64,000 nucleotides of DNA from Candidatus Cloacimonadota bacterium (GTDB taxonomy: Bacteria; Muiribacteriota; UBA6191), in contig JAGSHD010000014.1 in NCBI GenBank assembly GCA_023954715.1, positions 62,001-126,000 of the forward strand, written 5' to 3'. A program made the translations under genes and the position numbers. The notes under the pieces are model-generated. The model made no database searches. It was not told where the DNA came from and saw only the letters and a program-made list of their open reading frames with translations. Positions 1 through 7,790 of the stretch are shown one piece after another. Position 1 is the stretch's first letter. Each line of letters starts with the position of its first letter.

Positions 1-215
1 ATGGCAAGACCCATAGCAAATCCGATGATTCCTTGTTCAACAATTGGAGTGTTGAAACATCTAGGCTCACCAAAACGATCGGTTAGACCTTTAGTCGCAC
101 GAAATACTCCACCAAATCCACCAACGTCCTCTCCAAAAACAACAACTTTGTCGTTTCTTTCCATTTCAAGATGAAGTGCATCATTAACAGCTTCAATAAT
201 ATTCATTACTTTCAT
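1..215 (-). CDS. Branched-chain 2-oxoacid dehydrogenase E1 beta subunit, N-terminal part (cut by window edge)
   Basis: About 71 residues are visible on the minus strand, beginning MKVMNIIEAVNDAL and including GEDVGGFGGVFRAT and TPIVEQGIIGFAMG. This is the typical N-terminus of E1 beta subunits of pyruvate or branched-chain 2-oxoacid dehydrogenase. The subunit pairs with E1 alpha to make the thiamine-diphosphate decarboxylase that loads acyl groups onto the lipoyl E2 core. The ATG overlaps the stop codon of the E1 alpha gene by one base (TAATG), so the two are probably translationally coupled. The neighbouring alpha subunit resembles the branched-chain form, so I favour that substrate class over pyruvate. 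The C-terminal part lies outside the window. Confidence 0.9.
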   Translation of the reverse strand, partial: MKVMNIIEAVNDALHLEMERNDKVVVFGEDVGGFGGVFRATKGLTDRFGEPRCFNTPIVEQGIIGFAMGLA

Positions 216-1306
216 TAGTGGGACTCCTCTTTAGTGAACTCTTTAAGAAAATCATATTGTTCTTGTAAGTTCCATGGAATGTCGCTGTATACTTCATTGA
301 ACATACTGTCAATTCCAGGCTTTGGTTTAGCTTTAGCTATAGCAATACTTTCTTCGATTTCTTCGATTAGAGCATTGTAAAACTCTAGATCTTGTTCTTC
401 TGACCAAAGATTATTTTTGATAAGATACTTTTTTACTCGCTCGATAGGGCAAAGTTTTTCCCATTTGGCAACTTCATCGTCAGTACGGTATGCACTCGGA
501 TCATCAGCCGTAGAGTGAGGTCCGATTCGATAGGCCATAGCTTCGATTAAAACGGGTCCGTTTCCGGCAGCACAATACTCTCTTGCTTCTTGAACTGTGT
601 CATAAATAGCAAATGCATCCATAGCATCTATTCTATATGTTTTCATTCCGTAACCAATACCACGAGGGGCTATTCCGTCACCAGCAAATTGATCTTTACT
701 TGGAGTAGAGATTGCATAATGATTATTTCTACAATAGAAAATCACAGGAGCCTTAGTTACAGCAGCCATATTTAAACCAGCATGAAAGTCTCCCTCTGAT
801 GCTGCTCCTTCTGCAAAATAACACATAGTTACAGCATCTTCGCCTCGTAGCTTTTGAGCATAAGCACAACCAGCAGCTTGCGGGATTTGTGTGGCAAGAG
901 TTGAAGAAACAGTAACGGCGTTCAGTTCTTTTTTACCAAAGTGGTTCGACATTTGTCGACCTTTAGCTGTATCGTCTACATTCAGTAACATATGATCGCA
1001 ATATTCTTGGATCGTGAAACCTTTCATGAAGATTGCACCTTGTTCTCTGTATTGATAAAAATGCCAATCTTGTGGTTTTAGAGCTGCTGCTGAAACAACA
1101 GTAGATGCTTCTTCACCTCTTGACGGCATAGCAAAGGTAACAATGCTTTGTCTTTGTAATGTGACCATTCTTTCATCGATTCTTTTTGTTTGAAGCATAA
1201 TTTTATAGGCTTGTAACAATAAGTCATCAGAGATTGTTTTTTGATAACCATCCCGAATCTCTCCATCTTCATTCAGATAGGAAATAGTTTCGATCTCAAA
1301 TTTCAT
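215..1306 (-). CDS. bkdA: Branched-chain 2-oxoacid dehydrogenase E1 alpha subunit
   Basis: 363 residues, full length for the family. The protein should bind thiamine diphosphate and, with E1 beta, decarboxylate branched-chain 2-oxoacids in the cytoplasm. Visible signatures are YREQG (residues 86-90), KGRQMSNHFG (115-124), the diphosphate-binding stretch from AEGAASEGD (165-173) to the RNN at 193-195, and YRIGPHSTADD nearer the C-terminus. The HST and KGRQM motifs match mitochondrial BCKDH alpha better than pyruvate dehydrogenase. The canonical GEG or GDG at the start of the ThDP motif is AEG here, a small departure. A strong Shine-Dalgarno (AAAGAGGT) sits about 5 bases before the ATG. lipA lies 210 bp upstream on the same strand and could supply the lipoyl cofactor of the E2 partner. 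Confidence 0.92.
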   Translation of the reverse strand: MKFEIETISYLNEDGEIRDGYQKTISDDLLLQAYKIMLQTKRIDERMVTLQRQSIVTFAMPSRGEEASTVVSAAALKPQDWHFYQYREQGAIFMKGFTIQEYCDHMLLNVDDTAKGRQMSNHFGKKELNAVTVSSTLATQIPQAAGCAYAQKLRGEDAVTMCYFAEGAASEGDFHAGLNMAAVTKAPVIFYCRNNHYAISTPSKDQFAGDGIAPRGIGYGMKTYRIDAMDAFAIYDTVQEAREYCAAGNGPVLIEAMAYRIGPHSTADDPSAYRTDDEVAKWEKLCPIERVKKYLIKNNLWSEEQDLEFYNALIEEIEESIAIAKAKPKPGIDSMFNEVYSDIPWNLQEQYDFLKEFTKEESH

Positions 1307-1516
1307 ATATACCTCTTTGTATAAGCAAGAAAACTTGCTAATCCATGTATCTCTATTTAGAAATACATATCGTTTGTTTTATGTGTATAGCCAACTTTAG
1401 TTTTATGTTTTTGACATATTACTAAATTGAAAAATCAACTTAAGTCGACTATGGTTTGAGTCTAATAATAGACACTGTAATTAGCCCTCTTCATCAGATT
1501 AAGGCTAAACTACTAA

Positions 1517-2410
1517 CTACGCTTGTTGTTTGTTTATATATTCATTGATGAAAAACTCACCAGCTTTATAACTAGATCTAACTAATGGGCCAGACGCTAC
1601 CATTTTAAAACCAAGATTGTATGCAATTTCTTTGAATTTATCAAACTGTTTCGGAGGTACAAATCTCATAACAGGCGCATGATCTTGAGATGGTTGTAAA
1701 TATTGTCCTAGACTTAAAAAATCTATGGAGTTTTCTCTCATATCTTTCATAGCCTCAATGATTTCTTCATCTGTTTCACCCAAGCCGAGCATTAAAGAGG
1801 ATTTAGTGTAGATACCATTGTTGGCATCTTTTACTCTTCTTAGTTGCATAAGAGATTGATCATAAGTTGCACGTGGGTCACGAATACTTGGGGTTAAGCG
1901 ACGAACAGTCTCTAAATTATGTGAAAAAACATGAGGTTTAGCATCTATGATTTTTTGGATAGATACTTCACTACCAGAAAAGTCACCGGTTAACACTTCT
2001 AAGGTTGTATTTGGATTGTGTTTTTTGATTTCATGAATTGTGGTTGCGAAGTGTTCTGCCCCACCATCTTCAATATCATCTCTGTCAACACTAGTTACTA
2101 CAACGTAGTTTAAATCCAGGGGTTTTAATAAAAGAGCTGTGTTTAGTGGCTCAGCTTCGTCTAAAAAGCCGCTACCTTTTCCTGTTTTAACTTTGCAAAA
2201 CTTACAAAACCTTGTACAGGTATCACCCATGATCATGATAGTAAGCGTTTTTTGCTCCCAGCATTCACCTATATTAGGGCAACGGGCTTCTTGACAGACT
2301 GTAGATAAGTTTAGTTTGGCAGTTTTTTCTTTTAAATAAAAATATCCCTCAGACGCAGGGGGACGTACTTTGATCCATTCAGGTTTTTTACTATATTTTT
2401 TCTTTTCCAT
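1517..2410 (-). CDS. lipA: Lipoyl synthase (radical SAM)
   Basis: 297 residues. LipA inserts two sulfurs into protein-bound octanoyl groups to make the lipoyl cofactor of 2-oxoacid dehydrogenases and GcvH. All expected ligands are present: the auxiliary 4Fe-4S cluster cysteines C39, C44 and C50 (CQEARCPNIGEC), the radical-SAM cysteines C65, C69 and C72 (CTRFCKFC), and the C-terminal RSSY (278-281), whose serine ligates the auxiliary cluster. The gene lies just upstream of the E1 alpha/beta genes on the same strand, a sensible pairing of cofactor maker and user. No clear Shine-Dalgarno precedes the ATG. A TTGACA sits about 20 bases upstream but has no suitably spaced -10 box. Confidence 0.97.
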   Translation of the reverse strand: MEKKKYSKKPEWIKVRPPASEGYFYLKEKTAKLNLSTVCQEARCPNIGECWEQKTLTIMIMGDTCTRFCKFCKVKTGKGSGFLDEAEPLNTALLLKPLDLNYVVVTSVDRDDIEDGGAEHFATTIHEIKKHNPNTTLEVLTGDFSGSEVSIQKIIDAKPHVFSHNLETVRRLTPSIRDPRATYDQSLMQLRRVKDANNGIYTKSSLMLGLGETDEEIIEAMKDMRENSIDFLSLGQYLQPSQDHAPVMRFVPPKQFDKFKEIAYNLGFKMVASGPLVRSSYKAGEFFINEYINKQQA

Positions 2411-2557
2411 AAGGCCGGGAGTCTAACTTGTTTTGTCAACTATGAAAAGGGGAATTCCAACTTGTAAGCTTTAAAAATTATTACAAACCTACTGCTAATT
2501 CTTCAAAGAAGGCAAAGTAGATTAGTAACTAGGATTAAGTTGTTTGAAAGTCTTGTA

Positions 2558-3064
2558 TTAATAAGAGTTTGTCATTACTTGGGTAGGGCGTTTTTGTTTA
2601 CGCCAGTAAAAGATATTTCCATCGGCAAAACCGATTTGTTTCAAGTCCAAAAATACAATTCCTGAAACTAGCTCTTTGATTCCAACGAAAGCCTCATCAG
2701 GAACTTCTTCAGGAAACAAATTCCAGATTCCTTGAATCATTTCATCAGCTTCTGCTTTAATCTTAAGAGATACATCCTCGATTAACGCTTCTGCCTCATG
2801 TTTCTTTACAGGGAGTCTACTTCTTTTAAATTTAATGTGAAGTTGTACGATTCCACTTTTTCCAATATACATTTGAGTTGTATATAAGCTTTTAGTATGT
2901 TTATTAGAAAAGATTTTACAGTTCATATCTACTAAGATACCAAAGGTAAACGTGACAGGGGTTTTATAAAGATTCACCAATGCGCCTCCGGCAAAACAAT
3001 TTGAAGGAGTAAGCAATAAAGTAAGAAACGAAATCAGAAAGATTTTTTTGAATAAAGATGACAT
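2558..3064 (-). CDS. Small exported protein of unknown function
   Basis: 168 residues. The N-terminus (KKIFLISFLTLLLTPSNCFAGG) is a convincing Sec signal peptide with cleavage likely after CFA, about residue 25. The mature part is a mixed beta/alpha protein of about 140 residues containing NLYKTPVTFTFGILVDMNC and the basic segment HIKFKRSRLPVKK. I recognise no family. It stands alone: lipA is 147 bp downstream, and fba is upstream beyond a long hairpin-rich spacer. Periplasmic or cell-surface location follows from the signal peptide; nothing more can be inferred. Confidence 0.7.
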   Translation of the reverse strand: MSSLFKKIFLISFLTLLLTPSNCFAGGALVNLYKTPVTFTFGILVDMNCKIFSNKHTKSLYTTQMYIGKSGIVQLHIKFKRSRLPVKKHEAEALIEDVSLKIKAEADEMIQGIWNLFPEEVPDEAFVGIKELVSGIVFLDLKQIGFADGNIFYWRKQKRPTQVMTNSY

Positions 3065-3142
3065 ATCATAAATTTCGACAAAGATTTAGTATTGTTTAAT
3101 AAAAAAGGAACTAAGTTTTATGCTAGTTCAGTGCAACGAAAA

Positions 3143-3174
3143 AAATGCCTTCAATAGGATGATCGAAGGCATTT
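3143..3174 (-). terminator. Hairpin followed by a T-tract downstream of fba
   Basis: Perfect 10-bp inverted repeat AAATGCCTTC/GAAGGCATTT with a 12-base loop. Read on the minus strand it runs into TTTT, so it looks like an intrinsic terminator. It lies about 280 bases past the fba stop and is the last of three hairpins there. Confidence 0.6.
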
Positions 3175-3262
3175 ATATTTTATTCAAGGCAAAAGATAGT
3201 CTGCCATATACACAATTAAGAAGTATTTATTTGTAATTATTCAGGTGGTCTCTTCGATAAAA

Positions 3263-3289
3263 AAAGAGAAACATACAAGTTTTCTCTTT
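3263..3289 (-). terminator. A/T-rich hairpin with T-tract
   Basis: AAAGAGAAA (3263-3271) pairs with TTTCTCTTT (3281-3289) across a 9-base loop. On the minus strand the stem is followed by a run of T. This is a possible first intrinsic terminator of the fba transcript, though the stem is weak. Confidence 0.4.
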
Positions 3290-3323
3290 ATTGATGTGCT
3301 TTAGCTCATCATCATCTTGTATA

Positions 3324-3369
3324 TTTTAAGCTTTTTTTGAGTAGTTCACTACACTTCAAAAGCTTAAAA
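3324..3369. repeat. Long imperfect hairpin in the fba 3' region
   Basis: TTTTAAGCTTTT (3324-3335) is the exact reverse complement of AAAAGCTTAAAA (3358-3369). A second short stem, GTAG/CTAC around TTCA (3341-3352), sits inside. No T-tract follows on either strand, so it may be an RNA-stabilising or processing element. With the two hairpins nearer 3143 it accounts for most of the gene-free 3065-3451 interval, where I see no other feature. Confidence 0.45.
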
Positions 3370-3451
3370 ACCAAAATATAATAATGATAAAAAACCTTTA
3401 TTTAATCAACCTTTCTGAATAAATTAAAAAATTATAGATAAATAGTTACTT

Positions 3452-4477
3452 TTATTTTAGTAAACTAGTATTTTCCGCTTTTAAGTCAGTTACCGATTGT
3501 TTGATTCGCTCTTTCATACCATTTTCAGCTTTTTTACTCCAAACACGTGGATCATAAAACTTTTTGTTTCCGACTTCGCCTTCTACTTTTAAAACTTGAT
3601 CATAGTTTTCAAAACAATGAGCAACTACAGGGCGACAATATGCATATTGAGTATCTGTATCAACATTCATTTTGATTACACCGTAATTTAGTGTTTCGTG
3701 AATATCACTTAACTCAGAACCAGATCCACCATGAAATACTAAAGGAATCTTATAATCAGCACCAAGCTGATTTAATACTGCCTCTTGTCCATCTCTTAAG
3801 ATTTTTGGAGTAAGTTTTACATTTCCAGGTTTATATACACCATGAACATTTCCAAAGGTAGCTGCTAACATGTATCTACCTAATGGATGCAGTGCTTTTG
3901 CTACGGCAACCATGTCTTCTGGCGATGTATATAATTTTTCAGCAGGTAAATCTTCGTTGTTTACTCCGTCTTCCTCTCCACCCACTACACCCGTTTCTAC
4001 TTCTAGGATAATTTGGTTTTTTGCACATCTTTCCATTAGTTCAACACTTATTTTGATATTTTCTTCTAAAGATAGCTCAGAACCATCAAACATGTGACTG
4101 TTAAAAAGGTTCGTTTGACCATTTGCTCTACGCTTTTCAGTTTCTTCAATTAGGGGAACTAAAAAAGACTCTACTTTAGATGCTTGACAATGGTCAGTAT
4201 GCAGAGCAATAAGCACATCATAGTGATCAGCAACTAAATGTACGTGTTGTGCTATGGTAATGGCCCCAACAGCAGCATTTTTAACCTTTTGTCCTGAGGC
4301 AAATTCTCCTCCACCAGTAGATACTTGAATGATTCCGTCACATCCCATTTCAGCAAATGCTTCAATGGCTGCATTGGCTGTACTTGGTGAAGTAACATTA
4401 ATTGCTGGATATGCGAATCCTTTTTCTAAGGCATTGTCAATCATTTGGCAATATTGGTCGTAACTTGCTACTGGCAT
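3452..4477 (-). CDS. fba: Fructose-bisphosphate aldolase, class II
   Basis: 341 residues. A zinc-dependent aldolase that interconverts fructose 1,6-bisphosphate with dihydroxyacetone phosphate and glyceraldehyde 3-phosphate in glycolysis and gluconeogenesis. Visible signatures are HTDHC (93-97, catalytic Asp95 and zinc ligand His96), LEVETGVVGG (159-167), FGNVHG (208-213, zinc ligand His212) and FHGGSGS (248-254, zinc ligand His249). The length and the MFDGSE segment fit the long class IIa type. An AGGAG Shine-Dalgarno lies 7 bases before the ATG. The gene is monocistronic, with three hairpins in its long 3' region. Confidence 0.97.
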   Translation of the reverse strand: MPVASYDQYCQMIDNALEKGFAYPAINVTSPSTANAAIEAFAEMGCDGIIQVSTGGGEFASGQKVKNAAVGAITIAQHVHLVADHYDVLIALHTDHCQASKVESFLVPLIEETEKRRANGQTNLFNSHMFDGSELSLEENIKISVELMERCAKNQIILEVETGVVGGEEDGVNNEDLPAEKLYTSPEDMVAVAKALHPLGRYMLAATFGNVHGVYKPGNVKLTPKILRDGQEAVLNQLGADYKIPLVFHGGSGSELSDIHETLNYGVIKMNVDTDTQYAYCRPVVAHCFENYDQVLKVEGEVGNKKFYDPRVWSKKAENGMKERIKQSVTDLKAENTSLLK

Positions 4478-4810
4478 AGTGTCTCCTAATTTGAGTGCTC
4501 AAAAGTGAGCTTATTTAAGTGATTTCAATCTGCAAGGGATTGTACACGATGTTGGATTTTTAAAAAAGCCCTTAATAAAGATAAAAGTAAATTTTCTTAA
4601 CTAATAACTATGACAAAAATATTTTGAGATACTGTGTGCTAATTTCTTAATTTGATACAATAAAGTTAAATGATTCCATTGAAAAATTTGTATAAAATAA
4701 GTAACATGAACTACGATGTTTACTCTTCATAATTTTACCAGTAGTAATAAGATTTTTTATTGTTAAATGGATGGTTTAAAAAAGAGTAGTACGTTGGTTA
4801 AAAATTTTAA
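4478..4810. other. Intergenic region between divergent fba and the secreted-protein gene
   Basis: 333 bases without a gene. It should carry the divergent promoters. I see a plus-strand promoter candidate at 4679-4707 and a near-palindrome TTTGAG-TG-CTCAAA (4490-4503) in the fba leader that could be an operator. No riboswitch or small RNA is recognisable. Confidence 0.5.
4679..4707 (+). promoter_or_regulatory. Candidate sigma-70 promoter for the 4859/5218 gene pair
   Basis: TTGAAA, a 17-base spacer, then TAACAT. The -35 is good and the -10 matches at four of six positions. It would give a leader of roughly 100-150 bases. Confidence 0.3.
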
Positions 4811-4858
4811 ATGAAGGCAATATTTTGTACTTTATTTGATGCTGTAGTAGTGGTTTTT

Positions 4859-5209
4859 ATGAGATACTTTTTAATATTTTTGGTTTGTACTTCTTTATCT
4901 TTTGCTAAGGTGAAAATTAAGATTAAGGCTGAAGATTCTAATGGTAGAGATCATGAGTATTTATATACTCTAACTCGCAAACAAGAAAACTATCTAGATA
5001 CCAGATTCAAAAAAGTCTTAAGTGGTTTTGATCAACAAGTTCGTAAAGAAATTGCAGAAGTCAGAGGTTACGCCGAAGAAATCTACGGCAAAGACAATTG
5101 GCAAATGATCGAACTTAAGAGTTTCTTATACATTATTTATGATGATCGATTCAATCGAATTATGTTCAAACACAAAGATGTTCGAGCGTATGATGTGGAT
5201 GATTTTTAA
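4859..5209 (+). CDS. Small secreted protein of unknown function
   Basis: About 116 residues from the ATG at 4859. An in-frame ATG at 4811 would add 16 residues, but the later start gives a clean signal peptide (MRYFLIFLVCTSLSFA) with cleavage after SFA, so I prefer it. Neither start has a visible Shine-Dalgarno. The mature part begins with a basic strand (KVKIKIKAED), then becomes helical and charged, ending in DVDDF. I recognise no family. It sits 8 bases before the M16-like gene and is probably co-transcribed with it, so the two exported proteins may work together in the periplasm. Confidence 0.65.
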   Translation: MRYFLIFLVCTSLSFAKVKIKIKAEDSNGRDHEYLYTLTRKQENYLDTRFKKVLSGFDQQVRKEIAEVRGYAEEIYGKDNWQMIELKSFLYIIYDDRFNRIMFKHKDVRAYDVDDF

Positions 5210-5217
5210 GGTTTAAT

Positions 5218-7737
5218 ATGAAAAAACTTCTCTTTTTATTTTTAGTTGTAAGTCAGCTTCCACTGTTTTGTGGTTCATTGATTCAAAAACCTGTTAGAAA
5301 ATTTAAATTAAGATCTGGGTCTACCTTGATTTTTCAAGAAAACAAACGTGCAGACTTAATCAATGTTTCTATGGCTGTAAAGCTCCCATCAATGGAGGGA
5401 GACGTAGACGGCGGGACAAACTACATGTTGGGTGAATATCTCAGAAAACATGATAAGTCTTTGATTCACTTCTTATATGGAGATGGTGTGCCTGTTCATG
5501 AGCACTCTTTTGCGGTGTATAATGATTACATAAAAATTTGGTTTTCCATGTTAAAAAAAGACCAAGATGTAGCATTAAATGCTATTTGTAAAAATTATTT
5601 TCGGCCAACATGGGATAAAGAGGTCTTTGAAAAAATAAAAAAGAAAGCAGTAAAAAAAGTAGAGTTAATCACGAAAGAAAAGCTAAGTTGGGGTCGTTTA
5701 CATACTATGACTTTAAACGAGACTCATAGTGGGTCTATATTAGCTAAAACAGCATATCCCTTACCAGAGGACTTGTCTGCTGTAACTATGGAGAGTTTAC
5801 AAAAACTCCATGCACGAATTTTTACTCCCCTTGGACTAAGCTTCTCAGTTGTAGGAAACATCAGTTTAAAAGATCTTTTAAAGAAGGTCGATTCGACTTT
5901 GGCTTCTCTAAATAACCAAAAGCCCGTTACTCAAGTAAAAAAACGTAATGAGACACTCATTGAAAAGGTTCATTACGATGATGTTAAAGAGTCGATGGCA
6001 ATGATCTCATTTTTTGGGCCTAAGCCGGCTTCAAAAGATTATTTAAAATTCACCAAATTAAAAAACTTGCTAGAGATTGGTTTTGATGGTCTTTTATCTA
6101 AAGTAGCTAAAGAGACTAAAGGGATTTATGATCTAGATATAAACTATTCTTTAGTGCAATCTGGTTCGATGATACATATTTCTTACAAAGACGAAAATAA
6201 TAAACCAGAGGTGTTTGCTAAAAAAGTTTTTGAAGTTTTAATGTCTTACCGAGAGACTAAAATCAATGAAAAAGAACTAGTATTATTTAAGCGAACTTTA
6301 CATAATAATTACATAGAAATGCAATCCAATCCAAATGTGTTTGTTCAAAAGGCAATCACTCTTGGTATTTATGACTCTATGTTTTCTAGTAGTATTCAGT
6401 ATACTCGTGAAATTGATGCATTAAGTTCAGAGGACTTAAGAGATGTTTTTACTAAATATATTTCTTTAGATAGTTACCAGTATCATTCTATTGAGCCAAT
6501 AGCAAATAAAACTAAGTCAGTAGTGTCTCACAAAAAATTCAACCTAGAAGGTGTTAGTACACTTCTAGAAGAAGATCCAAATCAACAAATGGTAGGCGTA
6601 TCTTGGTCTTATCAGTTTGATGATGATCGATCCAACCCTTTATTAGCTGCGATTTCTATGATGACTTTAAAGCAAGCTAGTAGTAAAGTTAAAAATCAAA
6701 AAATTCAAGCAAGAGTAAAGACCCTAGGGCTTAAAATTGGCTCAAGTATCCAGATTAATCGTGTTGCAAATTCATTTCAAATGCCAGTGAATGATTTAGA
6801 TGGTATAGTCAGAGTGTTACCGCACTTAGTGTTTGACTATCAAATTACTAAAGGTGATTTTGAAAATGCCCTTAGAGAGTTTAAGCAGACTTCTGAAATG
6901 CTAAAGTCTTATAAAGCAGATTACTCACCATTTTATAAGGAGTTGTTTCCTAGAAAGTATTTAATGTTTCCTCACTTAGTGGATCAAAGCCATCTTAAAA
7001 CAATCAACTTTAAAAAAGTTAAAGCTTACCTTGCGAGCTCTATTGCAAAATCTAGGGTAAAGCTAGTTTTAGCGGGTGACTTTAGTATTAAATCAATGCA
7101 AAACAAATTAAGAAAATCATTTAAAAAGTTTTTTAAACGAAGCCCTCAGTATGATGTAAACTTAGATAAATTATCTGCTTATGTTACTAAAGAGATCAAA
7201 CGATTAAAAGTAAATCGTGAAGATTCAAACTCAAGGTATAGAGTCTTTCGAGGTAGCATTTATGAAAAAGGGGATTTGACTGTTCGTGAAGAAGCAGCTG
7301 TTTTTATTTCTGTTTTAAACTTTTTGATTCATGCTAAAGATTTTAAAGAAGACGGCTTTGAAGATATTAACATGAACCTTAGCTTTCAAGGGTTAGGTGG
7401 TGTAATGGCTTTGGTTATACATTTTGATGGTCCTAAAGAACAATCAGCTGAGTTAAAGGATATGCTAGATCGTAAAATAGCCAGAATCACTGATAAAGTT
7501 AGTGAGAGTGTTCTTGAAAAGTTGAAAACCTTTTTTATGTATAATAAAAACCAAGAAAAACTAAACATCAAAAAGAGAGCTAATAGTTTAGGTAGTTTGT
7601 TTGGATTTGACTATCCTTTAGATTATGAAGACAAGCTAGTAAAAGAAGCGGCAAAACTAAACGCTGCTGACATTGAAAAAATCTTTAAAGAAAAGTTTGA
7701 TGGTAACTTCATTATGCAAATCAATGGATCTAAATAA
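5218..7737 (+). CDS. Exported M16-family (insulinase-like) protein lacking the HXXEH metal motif
   Basis: 839 residues with an N-terminal signal peptide (KKLLFLFLVVSQLPLFCGS). The layout is that of two-half M16 zinc-peptidase proteins: an opening strand such as FKLRSGSTLIFQEN (29-42) and a FSVVGNISLKDLL segment near residue 218, with a weaker second copy (VKLVLAGDFSIKSM) in the later half. Active members carry HFLEH about 60-75 residues in. Here the matching stretch is DGGTNYMLGEYLRK (64-77), with neither histidine, so it is probably catalytically dead and may act as a chaperone, scaffold or partner. A strong terminator follows at 7756. The family call rests on weak overall similarity; the lack of the motif is directly visible. 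Confidence 0.65.
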   Translation: MKKLLFLFLVVSQLPLFCGSLIQKPVRKFKLRSGSTLIFQENKRADLINVSMAVKLPSMEGDVDGGTNYMLGEYLRKHDKSLIHFLYGDGVPVHEHSFAVYNDYIKIWFSMLKKDQDVALNAICKNYFRPTWDKEVFEKIKKKAVKKVELITKEKLSWGRLHTMTLNETHSGSILAKTAYPLPEDLSAVTMESLQKLHARIFTPLGLSFSVVGNISLKDLLKKVDSTLASLNNQKPVTQVKKRNETLIEKVHYDDVKESMAMISFFGPKPASKDYLKFTKLKNLLEIGFDGLLSKVAKETKGIYDLDINYSLVQSGSMIHISYKDENNKPEVFAKKVFEVLMSYRETKINEKELVLFKRTLHNNYIEMQSNPNVFVQKAITLGIYDSMFSSSIQYTREIDALSSEDLRDVFTKYISLDSYQYHSIEPIANKTKSVVSHKKFNLEGVSTLLEEDPNQQMVGVSWSYQFDDDRSNPLLAAISMMTLKQASSKVKNQKIQARVKTLGLKIGSSIQINRVANSFQMPVNDLDGIVRVLPHLVFDYQITKGDFENALREFKQTSEMLKSYKADYSPFYKELFPRKYLMFPHLVDQSHLKTINFKKVKAYLASSIAKSRVKLVLAGDFSIKSMQNKLRKSFKKFFKRSPQYDVNLDKLSAYVTKEIKRLKVNREDSNSRYRVFRGSIYEKGDLTVREEAAVFISVLNFLIHAKDFKEDGFEDINMNLSFQGLGGVMALVIHFDGPKEQSAELKDMLDRKIARITDKVSESVLEKLKTFFMYNKNQEKLNIKKRANSLGSLFGFDYPLDYEDKLVKEAAKLNAADIEKIFKEKFDGNFIMQINGSK

Positions 7738-7755
7738 AAATTAGTAGATTGTATT

Positions 7756-7786
7756 CGGCTCTGATTTTCAGAGTCGTTTTTTTTTT
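7756..7786 (+). terminator. Rho-independent terminator of the M16-like operon
   Basis: CGGCTCTGA (7756-7764), loop TTT, TCAGAGTCG (7768-7776), then ten T residues. The 9-bp stem contains one G-U pair. It lies 19 bases past the stop codon. Confidence 0.9.
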
Positions 7787-7790
7787 GAAC

